This document shows positions 9,082-17,333 of a stretch of DNA of 64,000 bases, piece by piece. The notes under the pieces were generated by a model, which saw nothing but the letters and a program-made list of their open reading frames with translations, was not told the origin of the DNA and did no database searches. The DNA comes from Methylocaldum sp002005105 (GTDB lineage Bacteria; Pseudomonadota; Gammaproteobacteria; Methylococcales; Methylococcaceae). How positions within the stretch are numbered: position 1 is the stretch's first letter; each line of letters opens with the position of its first letter. The position numbers and the translations under genes are program-made. The stretch covers positions 806,001-870,000 of the forward strand of contig NZ_CP194902.1 in the NCBI RefSeq assembly GCF_051027545.1, read 5' to 3'.

Positions 9082-9558
9082 CTAGTGTTTGCCGATTTTG
9101 TCCGAACCGACCAGACTGATCGCTTCCCAAAGCATGGAAACCGCCGGCACCAGAATCTGCCCGCGTCTCGCCTGATAAACAGCCAATCCCACCAACAAAA
9201 GAAAAAAGGCCGACTGCAAATCCACTAGCCCGCCACTCGCGGTGGTAAGGCTGCGGTCAAATGCATTGAGACCCTTGGTTGCGTGCTGACCCAGCGTGCG
9301 GACGGGTGTGGCCGACAAGGGTTTAACGGAAAATAAAGCGGCTTGCTCCGCATACCTTGCAACATCGATTGCACTCGTTTCCGCGGCGTGAAGCAGCAAA
9401 ACGCTACCGGTAAACGCATTGAGCTTGACGCTGGTAACGCCCGGACATTCGGCTAAACGTTCGGCGAGAGCGGCAAAAAAGGCCGAATCATTGCGCTTTT
9501 CGGGAATTCTCAGCCGTAATCGACCGGCTAGCTCATGAACGACAAAGGCCGAGACCAT
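9082..9558 (-). CDS. HMA-like (heavy-metal-associated fold) membrane protein
   Basis: A 158-residue protein. The first ~70 residues resemble the ferredoxin-like HMA fold (HELAGRLRLRIPEK ... CPGVTSVKLNAFTGSVLLLH), as in the N-terminal regions of P1-type ATPases, but the metal-binding CxxC is absent: only a single cysteine precedes PGVTSV. A hydrophobic segment (AFFLLLVGLAVYQ) lies near the C-terminus. It starts 2 bases after the stop of the DUF5132 gene, so the two are probably co-transcribed and translationally coupled. It could be a membrane adaptor rather than a metal carrier. The family assignment is by pattern only. Confidence 0.7.
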   Translation of the reverse strand: MVSAFVVHELAGRLRLRIPEKRNDSAFFAALAERLAECPGVTSVKLNAFTGSVLLLHAAETSAIDVARYAEQAALFSVKPLSATPVRTLGQHATKGLNAFDRSLTTASGGLVDLQSAFFLLLVGLAVYQARRGQILVPAVSMLWEAISLVGSDKIGKH

Positions 9559-9560
9559 CT

Positions 9561-9854
9561 TTAGCCTTTCATATCGCTTTCCGCAGCGGCTTGCTCGGCG
9601 GCTTCGAATCCTTCCGCTGCGGCCGCCTGCTCTGCCAGCTCCGCTCGAACCTCGGCCACCAGATCTTCGAAGGTTTCGCCGGCTTCAGCCGCCCATTCGC
9701 GGCCTTTTTCGAACAGCAGGATGCCGGTCTTCACGGCTGCTCGTGCAACTGGCCGCAGCGCCGGCGCAAGAACGACACCGGCCGCCACCATGCCAAGCCC
9801 GATCACAACGCCTTTGGCCACACCGTTTTCAAGAAAATCGCCGAAACCAGCCAT
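9561..9854 (-). CDS. DUF5132 domain protein
   Basis: A 97-residue protein with one hydrophobic segment (VIGLGMVAAGVVLAPALRP), then a charged alanine/glutamate-rich helical tail (EDLVAEVRAELAEQ), which fits DUF5132. The function of the family is unknown; members often sit with HMA-like proteins, as here. The frame is open further upstream, but the ATG at 9854 has a strong GGGAGG ribosome binding site, so I start there. It is followed two bases later by the HMA-like gene. Confidence 0.75.
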   Translation of the reverse strand: MAGFGDFLENGVAKGVVIGLGMVAAGVVLAPALRPVARAAVKTGILLFEKGREWAAEAGETFEDLVAEVRAELAEQAAAAEGFEAAEQAAAESDMKG

Positions 9855-9970
9855 CGCTACCTCCCTGGATTCCAGAAACCCCATTGATAAGAAAAAACCT
9901 CGGCCGCATAAAAAGCCAAGGGTATTATGCCAGCGGGCCAAGAACCACGAAAAGTTTAAATAAGGGAAAG

Positions 9971-10804
9971 CTAAACTGACGCGTACGAGAGCCTGTACTC
10001 GGGGGTCCGCAGCTTATCGTACTCCGCTCGAATGAGCCTCGGGCCGTACTTCCGCTCGAGACGGCGGATCGTAAAGTGGCTATGTGCCATAACTTGAAAG
10101 TGCTGAATGAACACGCTGTTGACCAAAGCGCCGCCGACCGCCCCCACAATCGGGACGATTTCCGCCGCGGCTTTTTCCGAGACCGTTATGCCGAAACGGC
10201 TCGAGATCATCATAATAAAATCCACCAACATCGGCGCGCCGGCCCGATTGCCTAGGCCGTTCCGAGCGATATAGCTGGAGGCTGCCGCAACGGGCCGCTC
10301 CAAAGCGAGACGCAACCCGTAGTACCCGGCATCAGCCGCATCATCTTCCTTAGTACGCCCACCCAAGGCGAACACTTCGAGACATGCCAGACGGGTCGCG
10401 ATATCGTCGAGATCTTCGCCCTCGCTGCGGGCGATATCGGCAATCGAACGCAGCATGAGAACGGTCGTAAACGGCAGCTCCACCAGCAAGGCCGGACCGC
10501 CTAAAAAACCACCGACCGCGCCGCTCGCGATGCTGAGCAACTTGTAATACACGTCGCGGGATGGCGTCCCCGGCTTATTGTCCAAGCTCGTGACCGCCAC
10601 GCCCAAAGCCTTCCAAATGGCATTCTCGGCGCAGCGATGCAGTCTCCGGTACCATGGCGTTGGCAAAAGCTTAAGCCCTTTCTCCAAGGGTGTGCCGACC
10701 GCATCGGCAAGCCTGACGGCGAAGGCGGGATATTCTAGATGCCGATATGCCCGCTTGAGACTCAAATAGTCTTGGTGCGACAAAGCCATGGGTCTGCCAC
10801 TCAT
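9971..10804 (-). CDS. EcsC family protein
   Basis: A 277-residue protein matching the EcsC family: a glycine-rich hydrophobic centre (SIASGAVGGFLGGPALLVEL), a conserved TTVLMLRSIADIA segment, then GVDFIMMISSRFG-like and VGALVNSVFIQHF regions near the end. EcsC is named after an accessory protein of a Bacillus ABC transporter, but its biochemical role is not established. Two ATGs are possible, 10804 and 10789 (MALSHQ); neither has a strong ribosome binding site. The next gene on the same strand is 117 bp downstream (DUF5132), so a shared transcript is possible. Confidence 0.8.
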   Translation of the reverse strand: MSGRPMALSHQDYLSLKRAYRHLEYPAFAVRLADAVGTPLEKGLKLLPTPWYRRLHRCAENAIWKALGVAVTSLDNKPGTPSRDVYYKLLSIASGAVGGFLGGPALLVELPFTTVLMLRSIADIARSEGEDLDDIATRLACLEVFALGGRTKEDDAADAGYYGLRLALERPVAAASSYIARNGLGNRAGAPMLVDFIMMISSRFGITVSEKAAAEIVPIVGAVGGALVNSVFIQHFQVMAHSHFTIRRLERKYGPRLIRAEYDKLRTPEYRLSYASV

Positions 10805-11180
10805 AATCCGATCGCTCGCTCGGCCCGAACCGCTGTTTGCAAAGAGCGTGAAAATAGCCGCACGAGATTACAGTTATATGACGGCAGCCGTCGAGGGCCA
10901 TGTTATTACCGCTCCCGTGCCGCCTCATGGAACGCTTTTCAATAAGGCGAGAGCAAATCCCAAAACCATTCTGATCGTACATTGAGGTTGCCGCGGCCAG
11001 ATCCGACCAACACTGTCAGATGGTTTGAACTGCCACTCCCGATTCGAAGCTGCCATTCGTAGCGGTCGTCCATGCGCCTGATTTTCGGCTAAAGCGGAAG
11101 ATCGCGGATTGATGATTGCGACTTTGCCTGAACGTCAGCTTTTGATATTGCCCACGTAGCGCTTAGTACCCAAAGCTGCT

Positions 11181-11344
11181 GGGCCTTATTATTAACCCAG
11201 CCTATAAATATAGGCCGGGTTAATCCGGGGCAGGGATGCCCCGGCGCGGCGACCAGCCGCGTGAGCCCAGGCCGGGCGTGTACCGGCCTGGGCGGCGGCC
11301 CGAAATACCAGGAGGGTATTTACAGGCCTGATTAATAAGGGCTC
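11181..11344 (+). ncRNA. Putative structured RNA or multi-hairpin element
   Basis: A closed multi-branch fold is visible. An outer stem pairs 11184-11191 (CCTTATTA) with 11333-11340 (TAATAAGG) and continues past a bulge. Inside are five consecutive hairpins: 11192-11223 (14 bp with one mismatch), 11225-11244 (8 bp, GGGA loop), 11245-11261 (6 bp), 11265-11293 (11 bp) and 11303-11321 (7 bp, with AGGAG exposed in the loop). It lies in a ~540-bp gene-free stretch downstream of nothing obvious and upstream of a secreted-protein gene. It may be a non-coding RNA, a regulatory leader or a palindromic mobile element. I do not recognise a known family. Confidence 0.4.
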
Positions 11345-11603
11345 AAATGGCAGTTCTCCAGACATACAATCCCTACCCCCTTTTTTACTTGGACAAGGTG
11401 TCCTTCGAATATCGGTTTAGTCTCCTCCCGCCCCATAAGGGAGCCGATATTTGGATCGAAATGACGGACAGCCACTTTCATCCTCGGCATCCAAATATTT
11501 CAATGATTCGTCGGCCACACCCGCGATAACCTGTGATTCTGGCAAATCCGATTCTTTCATCAAATGCGTTATGGCGAAGAGGCGTTTCGCGTAGGAGGTG
11601 ACT

Positions 11604-12077
11604 ATGACGAAACACAATCGCAACGTGTATGGGGTAGTCCTACAGCCGTTGACAGTATTGCTTGTCTTTGTGGCATTAGCCTCATCTTCGAGAGCGGACG
11701 CTCCAAGACCAGCATTTACCGAACGCGGCATCGAAGGAAGGTGGGGATTTTCGGGGGAGTTCGGGATGATTGTGCCCCCCGCTGCCCCTCAAGCGGTGCC
11801 AACGGCCGCCCTTGGCACGGTGATCTTTGATGGCCACGGAGGCTGCGCGGTCACCACGACTGTCAATATCAACGGGACTATCCTCGGACCTCTCACGTCC
11901 AAGACGTGCACCCATTCGGTCAATCCCGATGGCACGGGTACCAGTGTCGCCGAGTTCTCGGGAACGGCCTTTGATGGGCCTTCGACAGTCGCGTTTGTGA
12001 TCGTCGACCGCAATCGCGAGATCCGATTCATCAACACCACCCTCACGGTCGCCGGATTTACCGCCAAGCGGCAGTAG
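11604..12077 (+). CDS. Secreted protein of unknown function
   Basis: A 157-residue protein with a signal peptide: basic start (MTKHNRN), hydrophobic core (VVLQPLTVLLVFVALASSS) and a likely cleavage after ADA. The mature part is rich in Gly, Thr and Val with alternating patterns typical of beta structure (GTVIFDGHGGCAVTTTVNIN), and has two cysteines that could form a disulphide. The ATG at 11604 has an AGGAGG ribosome binding site seven bases upstream, better than the in-frame GTG at 11598. It precedes the glycine-rich repeat protein by 132 bp on the same strand. I recognise no named family. Confidence 0.65.
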   Translation: MTKHNRNVYGVVLQPLTVLLVFVALASSSRADAPRPAFTERGIEGRWGFSGEFGMIVPPAAPQAVPTAALGTVIFDGHGGCAVTTTVNINGTILGPLTSKTCTHSVNPDGTGTSVAEFSGTAFDGPSTVAFVIVDRNREIRFINTTLTVAGFTAKRQ

Positions 12078-12209
12078 CTAGAGCCGCTCGATAATGGCAT
12101 CGCATCTCCTGAATGACTCTTCACATCAACACTGTCATGACCGCAAGCTTTAGTTCCTGCACAAACAGCGATAACGGCAACCGCAGCGAAACCATGAAAG
12201 GAGGACAAT

Positions 12210-13739
12210 ATGGCACGAGTAGAAGGATTTGAGCCGGCGAATAGCGATCAGGTGCCGGTAGATGCTAATGGAAATCCCGTCGCCGTGGGCGTGTGGGGCG
12301 ACTCCACCACCGGAGTAGGCGTGTTCGGCACGAGCGGCGCTCTCCCTCCTAACGTAGCGAACATCCCTACTAACATCGCCGGGGTGGAAGGCCACAGCAT
12401 CCAAAATCCGGGAGTATTTGGCCGCAGCATCGAGGGCGAAGGTGTCGCGGGCGAAAGCTTGCAGAGCCTAGGTATGCTTGGCCGAAGTGCAACCGGCACC
12501 GGCGTATTGGGCGTTACATTTGTTCCAACTCCCGACGCCTCCGGTGTCTTCGGCTCCAGCACTACCGGTGGTAACGGCGTGACCGGCTTCGTCGGCGAGG
12601 CCACCGGCGTGGTGGGAAGTAGCATCAGGGGTACCGGCGTCCGCGGGACTAGCGGCGATGGGGATGGCGTACTTGGTGAACGTTTCGGTGTACCTACCGG
12701 CGGCTTCGAAGCCGGCGTACGCGGACTCTGCGATGCCGGGTTCGGCGTCGTGGGCTCCAGCAACTCTCTAGTGGGTGTGTTCGGCTTAGCCGGCACAGAG
12801 CGAACAAGAGGCATTGGCGTAGCCGGAGCAGCAGTTAATACCGGCACCGGCGTATCTGGCGTAGCGGGAGAAGGCACGGGCGTGCGTGGCGATAGTGCCT
12901 CTGGCTCCGGTGTGAGTGGCAATAGCCGCGGTGGTTTCTTCAGCGCCGGTGTGAGTGGCGATAGCAGCGGTGGTTTCATCAGCGTTGGTGTGTGGGGTAC
13001 AAGTTCTGCTCAAAGGGGCATTGGCGTGTACGGCAGAGGGGGTGGAGATGGATGGGCAGCATTTCTCGATGGAAAAGTCGAGGTTTTTGGTCCTTTAATC
13101 AAGTCCGGTGGTGGCTTCAGGATCGATCACCCCCTTGAGCCGGCGCACAAGTACCTTGCTCACTCATTTGTCGAGTCGGCCGAGATGAAGAATGTTTATG
13201 ACGGGGTTGCGGCTCTTGACGGGAATGGGGAGTGTTTTGTGGAGCTTCCTGAATGGTTTGAAGCCCTCAATTGCGACTTCCGCTATCAGCTCACCTCTAT
13301 TGGCGAGCCTGCCCCTAACCTTCATGTCGCTCGGGAGATTTCAAACAATCGCTTCAATATTGCGGGAGGTAAGTCGGGGATGAAAGTTTCTTGGCAGGTA
13401 ACAGGCATTCGCAAGGATTCTTGGGCGCAAGCACATCCATTAATAGTAGTGGAAGAAAAGCCTGCGGATGAGCAGGGTTATTATCGGCACCCAGAGTCGT
13501 ACAATCAGCCCCCGGAAAATAGCACTTTTTGGAAGGGGAACTCTGAATTAAGGCTTCAGCTTGCGGCGCAACAGGAAGGCTTATTCAGCAAAGAGATTGA
13601 CCAGCTACGAGCCAGACAGATGGCATCTCCAGAAGAGCCATCGAAGATCGACCGCGCCCGCCTTGAGGAGGAGTGGCGACGGGTGGAGGAGTTAGTGCAG
13701 CGAATGGGCCAGCCGACCCTGAGTAAGGATAGCGAGTAA
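12210..13739 (+). CDS. Glycine/valine-rich repeat protein
   Basis: A 509-residue protein. Residues ~20-290 consist of imperfect repeats around G-V-x-G-x-S/T (for example GVWGDSTTGVGVFGTSG, GVVGSSIRGTGVRGTSGDG), likely a beta-solenoid or fibre. Residues ~310-430 form a globular region (YLAHSFVESAEMKNVYDG ... WFEALNCDFRYQLT) that resembles the C-terminal domain found on similar repeat proteins in several bacteria. The end is charged and helical (IDRARLEEEWRRVEELVQ). No signal peptide is seen. The ribosome binding site AAAGGAGG is strong. Surface or fibre-like function is an inference. Confidence 0.7.
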   Translation: MARVEGFEPANSDQVPVDANGNPVAVGVWGDSTTGVGVFGTSGALPPNVANIPTNIAGVEGHSIQNPGVFGRSIEGEGVAGESLQSLGMLGRSATGTGVLGVTFVPTPDASGVFGSSTTGGNGVTGFVGEATGVVGSSIRGTGVRGTSGDGDGVLGERFGVPTGGFEAGVRGLCDAGFGVVGSSNSLVGVFGLAGTERTRGIGVAGAAVNTGTGVSGVAGEGTGVRGDSASGSGVSGNSRGGFFSAGVSGDSSGGFISVGVWGTSSAQRGIGVYGRGGGDGWAAFLDGKVEVFGPLIKSGGGFRIDHPLEPAHKYLAHSFVESAEMKNVYDGVAALDGNGECFVELPEWFEALNCDFRYQLTSIGEPAPNLHVAREISNNRFNIAGGKSGMKVSWQVTGIRKDSWAQAHPLIVVEEKPADEQGYYRHPESYNQPPENSTFWKGNSELRLQLAAQQEGLFSKEIDQLRARQMASPEEPSKIDRARLEEEWRRVEELVQRMGQPTLSKDSE

Positions 13740-13919
13740 CCGAGGGCCTCGGAAAGCCACCACAGGCAGGACACAAAGTCCGCGCACGAAACGGACGGTC
13801 ACGTCTACATCGGTTTCACTTTCGATGTAGGGTGCGTTGCGTGCACCCTGCATCGTCGAACCGTATGCAGCGCACAGTATCTCCTTCATCATTTTCTAGC
13901 TTTTAGCTCCCCTGAGTAC

Positions 13920-13941
13920 ATTCCGCAAATATTTGCGGAAT
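13920..13941. repeat. 22-bp palindrome, first copy (interrupted)
   Basis: The perfect palindrome ATTCCGCAAATATTTGCGGAAT lies in a TGAGTAC-prefixed context identical to the second copy at 14213. Here the right flank is lost after GGAAT; the missing part (GAATGTACTTAG) reappears at 14005-14016, about 64 bp later, as if something had been inserted into or rearranged within this copy. Confidence 0.75.
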
Positions 13942-14101
13942 CTCGACTGATTGGCTTGATTGGCGGGGTTGTCCTGCAGGTTGCCTATGCCGCAAGACTT
14001 CCCTGAATGTACTTAGAGCGTTTTCATCTCGCTCGTACGGCAAAACAGGCTTGGCGGACGTCGTTGGCGCCTTCGGCTCGGGTGAATGGATTCAAGCATT
14101 C

Positions 14102-14206
14102 GTAGGTCGGCAATCCTTTCCCAATCGCAAACGGTCGCTTTAGTCGCGACCCTTCCGACGAAGACGCTCGGCGGGACGTGTCGTCGGGAAAGGATTCCCG
14201 ACCTAC
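14102..14206. repeat. REP-like element (GTAGGTCGG family)
   Basis: Arms GTAGGTCGGCAATCC and GGATTCCCGACCTAC face each other, enclosing a core that contains the recurring module CCAATCGCAAACGG (14121). The same arms recur at 25307, 35984, 41916, 47371 and 53890. Confidence 0.8.
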
Positions 14207-14212
14207 TCGCTG

Positions 14213-14244
14213 AGTACATTCCGCAAATATTTGCGGAATGTACT
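14213..14244. repeat. 32-bp perfect palindrome, intact copy
   Basis: AGTACATTCCGCAAAT is followed directly by its reverse complement ATTTGCGGAATGTACT with no spacer. It starts seven bases after the end of a REP-like element. It may be an operator-like protein site or a mobile palindrome. Confidence 0.8.
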
Positions 14245-14986
14245 TAGCCCTGCCTGTCAGCGCCCAAGCCTAACTGTGCGTATATCGACTCCTCCCCGAG
14301 CGCAAGAAACCGATCGATAGGGATGGCGACAAGGAAGCGCATGCAGTCGTATATCCGGCATCTTGAAGTGGGCTCTTGGTGGCCCGTGCCGACATGGAAT
14401 CTGCGCACGGAGCGCCAATCGCTACAAGCGGCACGCGAGCTGCCGGCAAAGTTATCGGCGTCAATCCGTGTGGGTACAACCCTCTTAGCCATGATGGGCG
14501 ATCGGTCTCAAAGCAAGCGAGTGAATAGGACATCAAAACTCTGCGAACATCATTGTCACGAAGCCACGGCATAGGCGCTGCGCGCCAGCTTGCGCCGTGG
14601 TCGGCACGGCGGCCGCTATAGGGATGGCAGCCCGCAGCGCGGCGTAACAGTTCCGCATCAACTTCGAAATCTTTTGATCACACTCCATGGTTATCCTTGA
14701 ACGTGTTTATCGGACTATCGAAGTCTCCAATAGCGATCATCCAAGGCCCCGGTACCGGAATGCCGCTTTTCTCTCGGCCTTGACCATTGGCCGATAGAGA
14801 CACGTGACGAAATGTAGTTCACGGAAACATCAAGAAATGCGCATAGGATCGCCCCGGTACACGTATAACCTGGCTTGGGGATTAATTCCGATACCCCGCA
14901 GCGGGACTTGACGGGTATTCGGTCGCAAGGGAAAGTGCGCCGATAAACTCGAACGAGCCGGCCTTGGTCGCGCTGGACTCCGAGTC

Positions 14987-16033
14987 ATGCCCCAAATTGA
15001 ACAAATGCAGAAAGCGAATATGGAAAAAGCCATCGAAAAGAAAAGACGCCCGACGAAATCTCGAAAGAGAAATCACCGCCAGGGCGAAACGGCCGGCACC
15101 CACCTGACGGCCAGCGTACCCCGCGCCTATTCGAACGAAACCGCGGCGGCCGTTCAAACTCGCTTAAGAGAACACCGCTTCGATCACGCTGAATTGATCT
15201 GTATCACCGATCCGGAAGATCGGCTGCTCGGGTGTGTCGTTCTGGAGGATTTGATCGCCTTGCCCGCGGAGACGCCTATGGGAGACGTTCTTAAGGCACT
15301 GCCCATGGTTCGCGTAGACGAAGATCAAGAGAAACTGGCGTCCTTGGCGCTGCACCATCGGCTGACCGCGGTTCCCGTCGTCGACCATGGCGGACATTTC
15401 CTCGGCGTGGTACCGCCCCTGGCGCTGATGCACATCTTGCGACATGAGCACGTGGAAGATCTGCACCGCCTCGCCGGGATCAAACGCGAGACGCATCAGG
15501 CGCGGGAAGCTATGGAATCGGCCCCGCTGCGGCGAGCGCGGGACCGGTTGCCGTGGTTGATGCTCGGACTGGTGGGCAGCGCCTTGGCGACCCAGGTCGT
15601 TGCGCAATTCGAGGCACAATTGCAGGACCGGATCGCTATCGCCTTTTTCATTCCGGGTTTAGTTTATATCGCCGATGCCATCGGCACTCAGACCGAGGCC
15701 ATTGCCGTACGCGGGCTATCGCTCTCTCATGCGAACCTCCGCTCGCTGCTCGGCGGGGAAATGCGGACCGGCCTACTGATCGGCCTTACCTTGGCTGCCG
15801 TCACTCTCCCTATAATCTGGCTGATCTTCGGGGACTTTTATCTGGCGCTGGCGGTTGCCGTGGCGTTGTTTTCGGCCGGCTGCGTGGCGACGACGATCGG
15901 GCTCTTTCTTCCGTGGCTGTTGGGGGAGTTGGGAACGGACCCCGCCTACGGCAGCGGCCCTCTCGCAACCATTCTGCAGGACGTCATGAGCCTTTTGATC
16001 TATTTCGCCGCGGTCAACCTCTTTTTATTTTAG
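14987..16033 (+). CDS. MgtE-like divalent cation transporter
   Basis: A 348-residue protein with a basic N-terminus, two CBS-type segments (residues ~60-165; EDRLLGCVVLEDLIALP and RLTAVPVVDHGGHFLGVVPP), and an MgtE-type membrane domain of about five helices. The pore-forming region is seen in GLVYIADAIGTQTEAIAVRG and the last helix in GPLATILQDVMSLLIYFAAV. MgtE moves Mg2+ (or Co2+) and the CBS domains sense Mg2+. It is about 100 residues shorter than typical MgtE because the N-terminal superhelical domain is missing. The DAIGTQT stretch differs from the usual GNAGxQ. The start is uncertain (M1 or M12 at 15020). Confidence 0.82.
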   Translation: MPQIEQMQKANMEKAIEKKRRPTKSRKRNHRQGETAGTHLTASVPRAYSNETAAAVQTRLREHRFDHAELICITDPEDRLLGCVVLEDLIALPAETPMGDVLKALPMVRVDEDQEKLASLALHHRLTAVPVVDHGGHFLGVVPPLALMHILRHEHVEDLHRLAGIKRETHQAREAMESAPLRRARDRLPWLMLGLVGSALATQVVAQFEAQLQDRIAIAFFIPGLVYIADAIGTQTEAIAVRGLSLSHANLRSLLGGEMRTGLLIGLTLAAVTLPIIWLIFGDFYLALAVAVALFSAGCVATTIGLFLPWLLGELGTDPAYGSGPLATILQDVMSLLIYFAAVNLFLF

Positions 16034-16259
16034 AAAGCGGCAGGGAATGCAGTGACTTCGCTCAACCCGGCTTAAGCGACCTTGCCACCCCCCTCCGCCG
16101 GTTGCGAAACCGACGATCTTGCTCAGGCTACGATTTATTTCCGTTACGACGCTGTTCATCTTTTGGCAATAACGCTTTAATGACCCTCCGGGATCGACAG
16201 CGTCAAGGATCGGTCTCAAGGCCATCAGCTGATCTTTTGGCAATCCGGAGCCACAATGT

Positions 16260-16475
16260 ATGCATCCACACATCGGTCTAGATCATCTCACAGGCTACCG
16301 CTTTCAGATCATCGAGCTCAGCGCGGACACCAACACGGTACTGCTCCACTACGAAGAAACCGCCTGGCCGCAGGAGGTCGAACCCACCCGCCGGATGGCG
16401 TGGACCGAATTCGTCGATCATCTTATCCAGGGCCACTTTGAAATCCTGCGAGATCTCGCCCAGTCGGACCGGTGA
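16260..16475 (+). CDS. Small protein of unknown function
   Basis: A 71-residue frame with codon use like its neighbours (mostly G or C in third positions), starting MHPHIGLDHLTGYRFQIIEL and ending DLAQSDR. It looks soluble, with alternating beta-like and helical stretches (TNTVLLHYEETAW; AWTEFVDHLIQGHFEILRDL). A weak GGAG lies about a dozen bases upstream. It lies between the MgtE-like gene and the convergent RDD gene. I recognise no family. An overlapping reverse frame (16278-16544) is less likely because its codon pattern is poorer. Confidence 0.5.
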   Translation: MHPHIGLDHLTGYRFQIIELSADTNTVLLHYEETAWPQEVEPTRRMAWTEFVDHLIQGHFEILRDLAQSDR

Positions 16476-16600
16476 AAATGGTTGTCGCGAAGCCCGTGCG
16501 GCATGCAGCCTCGTTATCGGAATCGAGGTGACAGGCTGCTCCACGGGAATGGGGCATTCGCGTTTATCGCCGGTTTCGCCGATCGGCGATCACGGGCCCG

Positions 16601-17329
16601 TTAATCCGTCTTACGGGCTGCCGATGCCTCTCGCCCCATCAGAAAATTGGCGATGCGAAAGAGCTTCTGCCGTCCTTGGGGCGGAGAAAGCCCCCGAGTC
16701 AGAGGGAAAGCCAATTCCGCCAGTTCTTCCGCGCGCTCTCGTGTGAGCGTGGCGCAACGCCGCCGGTACTCGATCAGTGCGTGCCGTTCGGAAGGGGTAA
16801 GGGAAAAAGGCGGGGGTTCCGCCTCGGAATAGTCGTCGATGACGGCGGATTGTCCGGCATCCGGCCGATAGACCACCACGGTGCCGGCCGAGATGTCGCC
16901 TAGCCGTTTGTTGTCGGCGTTGCACCCCATGGCGATGAGCCCGAACGCGTAGCCGACCGGCAAAGCGTCGACAAAGCGCAAGGTGTTGCGGATGAAGGCG
17001 GCATCCCAGCCCGCCGGCGTTCCGTCTTCGCGCAACACCGCCAATTTGCACAGGCGTTTTCCCGGCGTAGCGCCGTCGTTCAAGGCCTCGAACGCGATGT
17101 TGTAAAACCAGCCGAGGACGAAATAAGTCAGTATGACAAGACCCTGCCCCAATGCGCCGAAATACCGCAGCAGCACCACGGCGCACACGAAAATCAGAAG
17201 ACGTATCAGGGCGTCGATCATAAAGGCGCGCGCCCGCGCCGCCGGCCCGGCGACACGAAGTCGAAGCTCGCAGCCCTCCGGGGTGGCGACGGATCGGACG
17301 GTGTCGAGCGGGGCGGCGGAGACGGTCAT
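16601..17329 (-). CDS. RDD family membrane protein
   Basis: A 242-residue protein with the RDD-type transmembrane domain in residues ~25-160: an Arg in RARAFMIDALIRLLIFVCAV, then GWFYNIAFEALNDGATPGKR and the conserved NTLRFVDALPVGYAFGLI and KRLGDISAGTVVV. A soluble charged tail follows. RDD proteins are thought to act in transport or ion exchange, but this subgroup is uncharacterised. It is the last gene of a seven-gene reverse-strand run and follows the BPSS1780 gene by four bases, implying translational coupling. The same combination of RDD, DUF58, MoxR and SpoIIM-like genes recurs in many Proteobacteria. Confidence 0.88.
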   Translation of the reverse strand: MTVSAAPLDTVRSVATPEGCELRLRVAGPAARARAFMIDALIRLLIFVCAVVLLRYFGALGQGLVILTYFVLGWFYNIAFEALNDGATPGKRLCKLAVLREDGTPAGWDAAFIRNTLRFVDALPVGYAFGLIAMGCNADNKRLGDISAGTVVVYRPDAGQSAVIDDYSEAEPPPFSLTPSERHALIEYRRRCATLTRERAEELAELAFPLTRGLSPPQGRQKLFRIANFLMGREASAARKTD

Positions 17330-17333
17330 GGCG

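Larger units (their letters stand above)
13740..14986. other. Gene-free stretch with palindromic repeats
   Basis: About 1.25 kb without a convincing gene. It holds two copies of a palindrome (13920 and 14213), a REP-like element (14102-14206) and short open frames near 14244-14574 that show no family resemblance or consistent codon use. The rest shows nothing I can identify. Confidence 0.6.

Noticed and set aside
11347..11529. 60-codon forward frame after the hairpin element
   Set aside because: An ATG follows the element, but there is no ribosome binding site outside the hairpin loop, and the composition is not clearly coding. I cannot exclude a small leader peptide.
14244..14574. Three short overlapping frames
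   Set aside because: Neither strand has consistent codon use or a family match; they may be remnants of a decayed gene.
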